Position numbers and translations under genes: made by a program. A stretch of DNA of 64,000 bases from Botryococcus braunii (lineage: Eukaryota > Chlorophyta > Trebouxiophyceae): assembly GCA_002005505.1 (NCBI GenBank), contig KV908345.1, positions 237,501 to 301,500 on the forward strand. Direction: 5' to 3'. Each line of letters opens with the position of its first letter. The first letter of the stretch is position 1. A model generated the notes under the pieces. The model had not been told where the DNA came from and did not search any database. It worked only from the letters and a program-made list of their open reading frames with translations. This document shows positions 36,858-47,452 of this stretch, in pieces.

Positions 36858-38381
36858 ATTCATTCAATAACTCAGTCCATTTTTCACGAAGGTGAGGTTT
36901 CTTCGACGTTAGAAAAGCGTACCTATGTAGCATTTCCTGGGGTATAATGCTCTAGTGGTCCTTGGCATTGCTCTATGACTTGCCTTGTCATCTTGGTTCG
37001 CAGTACAACCTCGCTCAGGTAGCTCGCTCGGTTGCCCGACTACGCGTCAGAGGCAGTACAGTATAATTCAACTCACTGTGAGTTTAAGAGTGGGCATGCG
37101 AACCATTGATGTAACTTCTTTTCGGTGAACACACGACTCTGGCTGATTCCAAATCTCTTCCGCTATTGCTACATCCTTACAACCTATATCTAAACGATGG
37201 CCACAGCTTTATATTTTCCTTGTTCAGCTAGCAACTTGTACTTCCAAGAGGTAATTACCCGTCATTCTTGCCCGCCTGCTGTTCTTCGAATTCAAGGAAT
37301 TGTGCAGTCAGTGCCTCGCTCTATTTGAGCTTGTGACTAGCGTCTCGCTTTTATAACCTATGGCATGGCCCCATTGTCCCGAAGACCCGATCGCGAACGA
37401 TCGGTAATAGTGTGTCGCGCTAGTTGCAGTACTGTCGTGATAAGACGTTCGATTAATTCCCATACTTGGGGAGAGGTCGTTTGGCCGGACGGGGGGTATA
37501 AATGCTCGAGGACCACGACGCTTGAAGTCAGGTTAGGTGGGATACCTGAGTATCCATCTAACCTATGATTCTTGTGTTGTCTGATTAAATTTTTTTCTGG
37601 GGTGCTGACCTGAGCATGCATGCCTGCAAAATCCAAGTCGGTTACCTTTCTTGGAGCGCATCCCCAACTGGGGATGTGCTGCAGGGGGCCGCTTGTATTG
37701 CATGAATTCCCATATGAGCGAATACAGCATGCAAAGGTCGGGCAAACACCCCCCCCCCCCAGAGTCCCTAAACAAATTAGATTGGATATAACCTCATACC
37801 TCAGAAATATGAGGTACATGTATCGTCTCCATTGTTTTGAATTTCATGAAATTTAGCTGGCAAAAAGGGCAAGCTCCAGCCCAGGGCCCGGCATTTGGCG
37901 CTGTATGATGGTAGCGTGAGTGGCAAATGGGCCTGCCTTGAGGGAGTAGCAAATGGCCCTGCCCTAGCTCAGTACGTATATACATATATATGTGTGTACA
38001 TGCACCCACAAACAAAACGATTGTGCAAAAACAAGCTAGCCTTTAACTTTTGATTATAAGCTTACATAGAGCCCATGATTTGCGAATGAAAAAGACCAGT
38101 TTCAGGTAGATAGGACGTTTGATAGCTTTGGTAACCACAGGGCGCCAATACATAGGCATGTACACGGCGAAGCACGCGCTGCCCCAATTAGGCGAGTCCA
38201 AGTGCTGTACAAACCCAGCTGAGTCCGAGTTATTGAGTGGCCCTGTAGGCTAGAGCGGTACAGAACACCCCAACAACCCCAAACCCCTACCAGGGGAACC
38301 CCAACAACCCCAAACCCTCACCAGCAGAACCCCAACAACCCCAAACCCTTGCCAGTAGAACCCCAACCACCGCACCCACAT

Positions 38382-40011
38382 TGGGGTGCCTAACACCTTG
38401 GGGTGCCTAACACCACGCCACGTTGGGGTGCCTAACACCTTCATCCAAGCCTTGCAATCTACGCTAGATAGTAGACGCCTTGCCATTAAGATAGGAAATA
38501 GGCATGGTCCGGGAGTCGTCGCTACTATGGGGGTTCCACAAGGATGTCCCCTTAGCCCCACACTCTTTGGGGTGTTGGCGGATGGCCTCCCTAGATACCT
38601 TCAGGCTAGGTGTCCAGGTATTGGTATACCAGTCTTGGATGAAACCGTCATTGATACTTTAGGATATGCGGATGACTTCACGCTTCTGGCTTCAAGTCAA
38701 GAGGATCTTCAAGTGCTCATTGATGCTACTCAAGAGTGGTGCATGGCAATGAATATGAATTGAACGGGTCAAAGACCCAAATGTTGAACATAAACCCTGA
38801 CGCCACACCCTCATCGATTACCGTTTTATGTGATGGCAAACCTATTGAGGTCGTTGAGGAGGCTAAATACTTGGGCCTACAGGTCCACCATAAAAGTGGA
38901 CTTGGTGCTAGCATAGCAAGGCTCGAACAGCGATTCTGGATGGCATGGGCTAACCTAATAAAGGGTTATAGTAATTTTGAATGTGATATATCCATGTCCC
39001 TAATGCTGGACCTGTACCTTGCATGCCTCCCTGCTCTCATCTCTTATGGATGTGAGGTTTGGGCCTTTAGGACTTTCAAGGGTACATCCAAGTCGTCTTC
39101 TCGACCGTGTGGGTCCAAACTACTAGATGCACATAAGAAGGTGCTCTGTAAGATCACCGGTGTTCGTTCGAATACCCCAGAAGATATTCTCAACTGTGAG
39201 TTGAATATCAACCCCTTGTGGTCCACATGTTTGTTAAGGATGGTTAACTTTTGGACCATTCCCATTGTCGACTTGGGCCCAGAAAGGCTTCACTACAAGG
39301 TTCTTGTGAAGGACCTCAATTTAGCCAACACTACTAGGCGTGATACCTTTGCAGGAATTGTGGTTAAGCAATTGAAAAAAATTGGGTATTTCAATACCGA
39401 CCACGTCCGTATCGACATGCCTGAATGAATTGATGTGCGTCGGGTGCAAGACCTACTTGATCGCCAGGCAGATCTGTTGTGGGAAGGCTTACACCCTTCT
39501 CCTCGTTCATGTCTCTCAGCTATGGCATTGTATTGTAGGTATTATAGATGGTTTATATGCCCTCAACATGTGCCTCTGCATAGAGGTGCCCCAAGACTTC
39601 ATCTCCCCGTGAAGACTGTAAGAACTCTTTTACGATTCCGCTTAGGATGTCATGACCTCCCAATTGACACTGGTAGACGGCAAGGGATCCCACGTGATGA
39701 GAGGATCTGTACTAGATGTTCATTAGGGATGGTGGGAGATGAGTTTCATTTCCTGTTCATTTGCCCATTGTTAGAACATATTCGATCTCAGTTTAGCCAC
39801 CTTTTCCACCCGTGAGTGCGATCAGTTACTCGCTTCATGTGGCAGCAAGACGGTGAAGGGGTTGCAAGGTTTGTGGTTAATGCTTTAAAAGCCTACATTA
39901 ATGCTTCAGGGACATCCAACTCTTAGTAGTGGATCTAGATATTAGACATTTCTATCGTCATCCCTTCAGCCATAATGACTGGTCCTGGATGTAATATTTC
40001 CTTCCTTCCTT
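38382..40011 (+). mobile_element. 5'-truncated LINE (non-LTR retrotransposon) with RT remnant
   Basis: A direct repeat CCACAT flanks the element (38376-38381 and 40012-40017). RT motifs GVPQGCPLSPTLFGVLADGL and GYADDFTLLASS (catalytic YADD) lie at about 38530-38700, followed by the thumb-like region (KPIEVVEEAKYLGLQVHHK) and a C-terminal Cys/His motif (CTRCSLGMVGDEFHFLFICP, near 39710-39770). A frameshift near 38757 and an in-frame TGA at 39426-39428 break it, and everything upstream of the RT palm is missing. The 3' end is CATCCCTTCAGCCATAATGA, then CTGGTCCTGGATG and a short (TTCC) tail instead of poly-A. The first 60 bases contain three copies of GGGGTGCCTAACACC. Confidence 0.85.
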
Positions 40012-40641
40012 CCACATGGGAGGGTGGGAGAGTGAGTGGCCACTCACCCTCCCACCCTACAGACACCCTCACCACCCTAGGGAGGAGGAGATTCCCAAAA
40101 GGAAGCGGGCGGGGGGCACACAGCTGTGCACACACCCGCAGGCAAAGTGTGCACAAGTAATCATGCGGGTTAAACAGTGTTTTCATTGCGCGAGCCACCC
40201 TACTTTCGGGCTGAATTTCCTTTCAGGGGCATGTATCAGGACGGCATTCTTCATAAGTCATTGTTTCTTGTTGTGGGCCTGGAGAAGAAAAGAAAGGAGA
40301 AGAAGAAGGATGCATGGAGGACGAATGCTCGTGCCTTTGTCCAGGCAGCTACATAAAAAAAAGTACCTACTTGCTAGATGCCAATCCAAAATGTGGGCTG
40401 TAGACTCAAAATGGTTCCTGGACTCCTGACCAAGGGTGCTCCCAGCTGCAAGTAGTATGGAGATTGTTTGTCAGACGGTCTAAAGTTGAACAAATCCGGG
40501 CTCTTCAAGCCATATGTGAACACGGCTTTCTCCCGCAATGGTGGCCAGGACGCACACAAGCACATGCACACGCTCACTCTCAGGCATACTCTCGCTCCCT
40601 CCCCCCTCTCTCACTCACTCGATCTCATGGACATGCATGTG

Positions 40642-41147
40642 GAGGGAGATATCGTACGCAAAGGGTGGGAATGCGCTCGCCACGTGTTCCGTTCGGTCGA
40701 AAACAAGCTCACTCCCCCCTAACGGCAGTTGACGTTCGAGCTCTTTGGCTTGGACTGCTTGATCGACTCCAACAAGCAGGTACTTTAATGCTCAGGCATC
40801 TGCAACATGTTGGAGTATACGACGTCCCCCGACTGTCGGTGATGTATTCTCCAGAGTCAATCTGCCACGTCTGCCAGTGCAGGCGCAGCTGCAACACGTG
40901 TCCCCGCATGTAGTGACGAATCTACTAGATCATGAGCGCCAGGGGGTCTGAAAGGGTCGGTGTGGACCATGCACGGACATATGTGGCTACGGCTGAAAGG
41001 GTCAGAGAGCACCACGTGGCCACGGCTAAAAGGGTCGTTAATGCGTAGGTGAAGCTGATTGAAGTCAATACTTGTCCAGCCTTGTACCGCTGTTGCCCGC
41101 TGTTAGCGGAGATGCTGCCACACGTGGTGGAGGAGGTCATCCAAAAG
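40642..41147 (+). pseudogene. Duplicated TTLL exons, unit 4 (degenerate)
   Basis: The first exon copy (40642-40779) lacks the original acceptor and has the shared TAA (40720-40722). The second (41049-41147) keeps all 99 bases, the VKLIEVNTCPAL frame and both splice sites. The last exon is absent from this unit. Confidence 0.75.
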
Positions 41148-41262
41148 GTAAACACCCACTGCCATCCTTACGAGTTAAGTTACATGTATCAACACATGAA
41201 GCCTGGGATGTGAATTCCCACTGCAGAATCATTATTCCGCAGTGATCACTGTGACCGCGTAG

Positions 41263-41559
41263 TGATACAGTAGAAACGGCCAAAGGATGCGGGAACAATG
41301 GTTACAACTTGTTTGGGCTCCACCTCAGTACCCGTCCAGTCCGGCCCGGTCCTTCCTCTGGCAAAGCTTTATTCTATCCTGTTCTAAGTGTCCCTGTCTC
41401 CATCGCCAATGCGCCTTGTCAAGTAAGGGGTCACTCCCTTGGCGCGTGAAGCAGCCACTTCTTGGCGTGGAGGACCATAACTCACGAAGGGACCTTTATG
41501 GAGGTCCAAATCCTCGTGGTCCGGTCATTTTCCTATAACACGCGACTATTCCTGTTACA
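41263..41559 (-). repeat. Gypsy-2 LTR 1 (297 bp)
   Basis: Begins TGATACAGTAG and ends CCTGTTACA on the plus strand. In the inner region, 41560-42149 is a 3' UTR rich in CCTGTCC words, with polypurine tract AAGGGGGGGAGGG (minus strand) adjoining the LTR. Confidence 0.95.
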
Positions 41560-42149
41560 CCCTCCCCCCCTTAGCTTGGACGTCACGGCCAAGAGGGAGA
41601 CTCACTCTAAACAACTACACTACGCACCTAACGCACTTGGCAGAGGTACAGTCCTGTCACGTCCTGTCCGCGGGTACTAGTCTGGCGTCCCCAGCCCAAT
41701 GCCAGACCCCTGTCCTGTCCTGTCTTGTCCAGCCCTGTCCGTCTAACAATGTAAAGTCTGTCCCGTCCATACATGAATTCGCCCGTCCTGTCCAATAGGA
41801 ATTCTACCCAACGGCAGTGGGGCCACCCATCTGCGTCGGGCGTTACGCTACAGCGCGAGCTAGCACGGATGTCGCGACATTACATTATTGACGTCCGAAA
41901 CCTGACAAGGGTGAGCAGTCAGCACCGCACGCACCCGAGGTAGACGACACCCTACCTCGACGAGTCCTGTCCAGGGTGAGCGGTCATCACCGCTTGCACC
42001 CGAGGTAGACATTCTACCCCGCTTACGTCCTATTCATCCGAGTGCGCTCTAGTACTGGGATACCCCCAGGGTACACTCTAAGGGCCAAGCTTAGAGCTTC
42101 CAAGGTGGCCCAAGGACGCACCGAGGGGCCGACCCGACCTGCCAGAGCA

Positions 42150-43142
42150 CTAAGCGCGCCTAGCGCGCTTCCGCTGCTTCTCAGCATTTTTACCACGTCC
42201 TTTACGTTTCTTGTCCACCTTTTCTTTTTGTTCCGGCCTGTGCTCCGTGGTTAAATCCCAGTACCGCTGTAACGCCTCCCTGGCGTGTTCTAAGTTATCC
42301 TCTGGCTCCCAAGTATTATGAATATCCTGATACCCGGTCCACTTTACAAGATATTCTCGCGCAGTTTTTCGACCTCGTAACTTTCGTTCCCTATGAGCTA
42401 GCACAGCCTCGACCTCATACTCCTCTTCTCCATCAATAATCTCAGGTAGAGGAGGAGGTTGTACCGTCCCACCTTCCTTATAAGGCTTAAGCATAGAAAC
42501 ATGGAAGACATCATGAACCCTCAGAGTTTTTGGAAGCCTAATTCTGAAAGCTACCGATGATACCTCCTGGACGATGGGAAAAGGCCCAATAAACCGAGGT
42601 AAGAGTTTTCTTGTCCGAGTATGCTTGAATTTCAGATTCTTTGTTGAGAGGAGGACAGGTTGGCCTATTTTTAAAATAGGAGCATCTTTTCTCCTCGCGT
42701 CCGCATATGCCTTCATGCGGTTATGCGCAGCTTTGAGACATGTCCGCGCTCTTTCTAGATCCCATCTCATCCTTCGTACAAACGCTGCTGCTGCTGGTAC
42801 ATACTCACGTACAGAAGATGTCACACCTTCATAGACTTCCTGGAAGGGAATCGTGGGATCCTGACCGAAACTCAACCTAAATGGAGTAGTGTTGATTGAT
42901 TGCTGAAAAGTGTTGTTGTAAGAAAATTCAGCCTCACACAAATGTTTATCCCAGTCGTTGTGTCTTCCAGTGACGTAATGACGCAAATAATCCTCCAAGA
43001 TCCTATTAATTCGTTCCGTTTGACCGTCGGTCTGCGGATGAAACGCTGTAGATAGCGCAGAGCGACAACCGGTCAACCGAAAGAGCTCTTGACAGAAGCG
43101 ACCCACCCACCTAGGATCTCTGTCTGATACAATGTGAGTGTG
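42150..43142 (-). pseudogene. Gypsy-2 copy B: integrase C-terminal part and chromodomain
   Basis: Same orientation as copy A. It carries the second half of the integrase core (HPQTDGQTERINRILEDYL, including the catalytic Glu), the C-terminal binding part (VLLSTKNLKFKHTRTRKLLP) and the chromodomain (EYLVKWTGYQDIHNTWEPED), ending in the same Lys/Arg-rich tail as copy A. It is cut at the inversion breakpoint near 43142, just inside the SDRDPRWVGRF motif region. Confidence 0.88.
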
Positions 43143-43149
43143 AGTGGGC

Positions 43150-46100
43150 CTATCTTAATCAACAACAGTGGGACATCTTGCAGCACATTGTGAAGGCCAG
43201 ACAGGAGGTAAACCAGCCTGCTCCACCAATTCCAGGTCTGGCTGGTGATATGCTGCGGCGACGGGTAGGAGGGGGCCACAACAACTTTAGGTCCCTCGGT
43301 GTGGGAGCAGCCCCTATGCAAGGGTGGACAGCACAGGGTGGGGCCGGACGGGGGAGGAGAATCAGAGGACGGGGCCGTGGACGGGGCCGGGCAAGGGGAC
43401 GCGGTAGGCCATGAGTGGAGTTAGAGAAGGAAACCTCCACACTTTTGTTCCTTGGGAATCTTTTCATTCTTCTATCGAGCAACGTTGTTCTGAGTTTTTG
43501 CATTGTTCTTTTTCTAGAAGCCCCTTTGACAATACCCTACCCGATGGAATGTCTAAACCGAAGTTTGTTGCAGTACCTATAGGTAAAGCTGAGGACACCT
43601 TATCCACTTTCGCTCGTGAGCAACAAGCAAATAAACATTTAAGTGCTTGTTTTCTAATGGGTAGTAAAGTGGCGAAATCCAAGGCAGTTTACCCATGGCT
43701 AAAAGGCATGAGAGTTATCCTGCAAGGCACCAAGGGACCTGATGTCCCCTACTCCTATGTAGTTTACCATGCCGGACCCAAATTTAGCGTATCTTTTGTT
43801 TAAGCTTTTTCAAATAGGCATTTAGCAATGCTTTTTCATGTTAACTGTACTGGTGTGAAGGGCGTCGCTTTAGTCGATACCGGGGCGACGCACTCGTTCG
43901 TCAGACATGACTTCCTAGCTACTCTCGGAGTGAGGCTGTCAAAGAAGTGTGTGGATGTCCAGCTTGCAGATGGGCAGACCATGCGCTCGGCGGGGACAGC
44001 TAAGCTCAGGGTGCACTTATCTCAAACATATGTGGAACAGAGGGATTTCATTGTCTGCGAAACTCTGTTGGATGGGGTGGACTTAATCCTTGGTGAGGAT
44101 TTTCTGAAAGAAAGAAAAGCGTTAATTGACTACAATCATGGCGCAGTTCATCTTAAACCGCCTCATTCCTCACACTACATTACACTCCTCAACCCGCTGC
44201 CCCCTAGTGAAAGAGGTACCTTACCGGCGCAAAAAGTGAATGTTATAAGTGAGGGTCAAGCTAGGCGGGCTATGCGAAAGGGTTGTCCAGGGTTTTGGGG
44301 GGTTGTGCGAGAGGCAAGGAGTGGACAGGACTCAGTTTGTGCAACACACTATCTCCATAGGGTTGCAGTGGCAACTACAGAGGGGGATAATCCTTGGGAC
44401 GAAGACAGCGGAGCCACCGGCCTAAATTTAAACGAAAACTCCCGGCGTGTTATTGAGGGTATGACTGACAAGCCACAAGACTTGAAGCAATTGTTGTTAG
44501 AGTTTTTGGATGTTTTTCCAGAGAAATTGCCAGATTTACCTCCAGACAGGGGCATCTTGCACACTATACCTATGACACCCGGCCATACGCCGCCCTGTCG
44601 CCCCACTTATAGGTTGGCTGAACCAGAAGTGGCGGAGTGTCGGAGGCAGGTTGAGGAATTACTAGCACAGGGTTTCATCAGGCCGAGTGCATCACCGTAT
44701 GGTAGCCCCATATTGTTTGTGAGAAAGAAAGACGGAACATTCCGAATGGTTATAGATTACAGGGCAGTTAATAACTTAACAAGGAAGGACAAATATCCGT
44801 TGCCACGGATAGACGATCTTCTGGACAAGCTGCAGGGTTCAAAGTTCTTTACCTCTTTTGATCTCTTGTCAGGTTACCATCAAGTGCGATTACATGAATC
44901 TGATGTTCCCAAAACCGCTTTTAGAACACCCTTAGGTTCATTTGAATTTTTGGTGCTTCCTTTTGGTCTCACGAATGCCCCCTCCACGTTTCAGAGACTG
45001 ATGAACAGTGTGTTTCATGATTTTATTCGAGAGGGTTTTGTTGTGGTTTACCTAGATGATTTGTTGGTATACAGCAAGTCCAGGGAACAGCACTTAGAGC
45101 ACTTAACTCGCATCCTTACTCGGCTGAGAGAGGAAAAACTTTATGCAAAATTATCCAAGTGTGAGTTTTTTGCTGACGAGTTGCGGTATTTGGGACATGT
45201 CGTGGGGCGCGACGGCATCAAAGTTGACCCTGCCAAAGTTCGGACTATTGTGGACTGGCCAACACCCACGGGGAGCACGCACGTACGACAATTCTTGGGA
45301 CTAGCCAACTACTTCCGCAAGTTCGTCCCGGGTTACAGTACGCTTGCGGCCCCCTTAACCCGGCTCACTGGCAAAGTTCCTTGGACGTGGGGAGAAGCTG
45401 AAGAGCACGCGTTTCAAAGTTTAAAAGAAACTTTGTCCAATGCTCCTGTAGTAGCACTCCCAGACAGTAGCAAGCCTTTCAAAGTGATCTCAGATGCCAG
45501 TGACTATGGGGTGGGTGCAGTACTATTGCAAGAAGGTAGACCTGTAGCATACTTCAGTAAAAAGCTTAGTAATGCCGAACGCAATTATTCCACAACTGAG
45601 AAAGAGCTTGCAGGTGTGTTGTATGCCCTCAAGGAGTGGAGGTGTTACTTATTAGGGCAAACTTTCACAGTTGTTACGGACCATCGCGCGAATAGTTTTT
45701 TGCGAACCCAAACCCTACTCTCACCCAGACGGGCGCGCTGGGCGGAGTTTCTACAGTTATTCGACATCCAATGGGAATATGCACCGGGATCCACTAACCC
45801 TGCTGACCCATTGTCTAGGAGTCCTCACTTAGCCGGGGCCCACGTCCGAGCCCTAGCTCGGGCCCAGGCTGGGGTTCAGGCGTCGGTTCAGGCTAGGGCA
45901 GGGCCCCTGGGGGAGCACTCTCCCCCTGTCGGAGTAGGAGCGATGGGGGTTGGGGAGGCTGCAGACTCCACCACCCTACCCACGCCGATGGACGGGTTGA
46001 GGGGATGGGGAAGGGTTTTAAGTGAGGCATATGAGATAGATGATTGGCTCCATCGTAAACAAAATCGCCGCAAGTTAAGCTTCCATAGTGGCTTGTGGAA

Positions 46101-46565
46101 GCGCGGTGCGCGCATTTACGTTCCCTCCCACCATATGAGTTCTGACGGTGTCGAACGTAACCTTCGTAGAGAAATCCTGGGAAATTTGCATGGACCACCT
46201 ATAGTTGGTCATCCAGGCAGGGACAGGACCCTCGAATTAGTTCAACGTTCCTGGTGGTGGCCAGGGATGGCCTCAGATGTGGCTGACTTTGTGGCCCAAT
46301 GTGACTCGTGTCAGCGTGTCAAAGCCCCAGCACACTTACCTGTAGGGTTACTACACCCTCTAGAAATACCTGACAGAAAGTGGCAATCAATGTCTATGGA
46401 CCTAATCACTGGACTGCCAAGAACTAAGGAAGGATATGACGCTATCTGGGTTGCTGTTGATAGGTTGTCAAAGTATGCGCACTTCCCTCCGACGACCACT
46501 GACGCAAGTGCAGAAGTGATAGCTCAACTGTTACGGACCCGGGTTTCCCTATCCCACTCACATTG
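43150..46565 (+). pseudogene. Gypsy-2 copy B: inverted segment (gag end, protease, RT, RNase H, integrase start)
   Basis: Equivalent to about 48443-51862 of copy A but on the opposite strand. It starts in the gag C-terminus (LNQQQWDILQHVVKARQEV), overlaps into pol at the same ATGA (43411), and has a premature TAA at 43801-43803 where copy A has CAA. After that it is open: protease LVDTGATHSFV, RT with YLDDLLVYS, RNase H (SDASDYGVGAVLLQ) and the integrase zinc region (CDSCQRV) up to LLRTRV. It then enters about 30 bp of rearranged sequence and the middle LTR. Without gag and a joined integrase it cannot be active by itself. Confidence 0.88.
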
Positions 46566-46862
46566 TGATACAGTAGAAACGGCCAAAGGATGCGGGAACA
46601 ATGGTTACAACTTGTTTGGGCTCCACCTCAGTACCCGTCCGGTCCGGCCCGGTCCTTCCTCTGCCAAAGCCTTATTCTATCCTGTTCTAAGTGTCCCTGT
46701 CTCCATCGCCAATGCGCCTTGTCAAGTAAGGGGTCACTCCCTTGGCGCGTGAAGCAGCCACTTCTTGGCGTGGAGGACCATAACTCACGAAGGGACCTTT
46801 ATGGAGGTCCAAATCCTCGTGGTCCGGTCATTTTCCTATAACACGCGACTATTCCTGTTACA
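46566..46862 (-). repeat. Gypsy-2 LTR 2 (shared middle LTR)
   Basis: Serves as 3' LTR of copy A and as 5' LTR of copy B. It differs from LTRs 1 and 3 at three sites (CCGGT for CCAGT, TGCC for TGGC, GCCTTA for GCTTTA). It has no target duplication of its own. The copy A 3' UTR follows at 46863-47452. Confidence 0.92.
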
Positions 46863-47452
46863 CCCTCCCCCCCTTAGCTTGGACGTCACGGCCAAGAGGG
46901 AGGCTCACTCTAAACAACTACACTACGCACCTAACACACTTGGCAGAGGTACAGTCCTGTCACGTCCTGTCCGCGGGTACTAGTCTGGCGTCCCCAGCCC
47001 AATGCCAGACCCCTGTCCTGTCCTGTCTTGTCCAGCCCTGTCCGTCTAACAATGTAAAGTCTGTCCCGTCCATACATGAATTCGCCCGTCCTGTCCAATA
47101 GGAATTCTACCCAACGGCAGTGGGGCCACCCATCTGCGTCGGGCGTTACGCTACAGCGCGAGCTAGCACGGATGTCGCGACATTACATGATTGACGTCCG
47201 AAACCTGACAAGGGTGAGCAGTCAGCACCGCACGCACCCGAGGTAGACGACACCCTACCTCGACGAGTCCTGTCCAGGGTGAGCAGTCATCACCGCTTGC
47301 ACCCGAGGTAGACATTCTACCCCGCTTACGTCCTATTCATCCGAGTGCGCTCTAGTACTGGGATACCCCCAGGGTACACTCTAAGGGCCAAGCTTAGAGC
47401 CTCCAAGGTAGCCCAAGGACGCACCGAGGGGCCGACCCGACCTGCCAGAGCA

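Larger units (their letters stand above)
22383..40641 (+). repeat. Segmental duplication unit 3 (carries nested retroelements)
   Basis: Third copy, interrupted by a 195-bp insertion, the copia/gypsy nest (23842-36857) and a LINE (38382-40011). Unit sequence resumes at 36858 (ATTCATTCAATAACTCAGTC) and continues to about 38375 with the CATGGCCCCA landmark near 37364. After the LINE it jumps from the 17.9-kb-equivalent position straight to the GAATGCTCGTGCC segment near 40322, so the last TTLL exon and about 2 kb are deleted. Confidence 0.85.

Noticed and set aside
41560..42149. CCTGTCC-rich region as a separate minisatellite
   Set aside because: The same sequence occurs in the 3' UTR of copy A (46863-47452), so it is part of the element.
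46566..46752. Extension of the copy B Pol frame into 46752 as a longer integrase
   Set aside because: After LLRTRV the frame runs through the inversion junction into the LTR, so the tail is not integrase.
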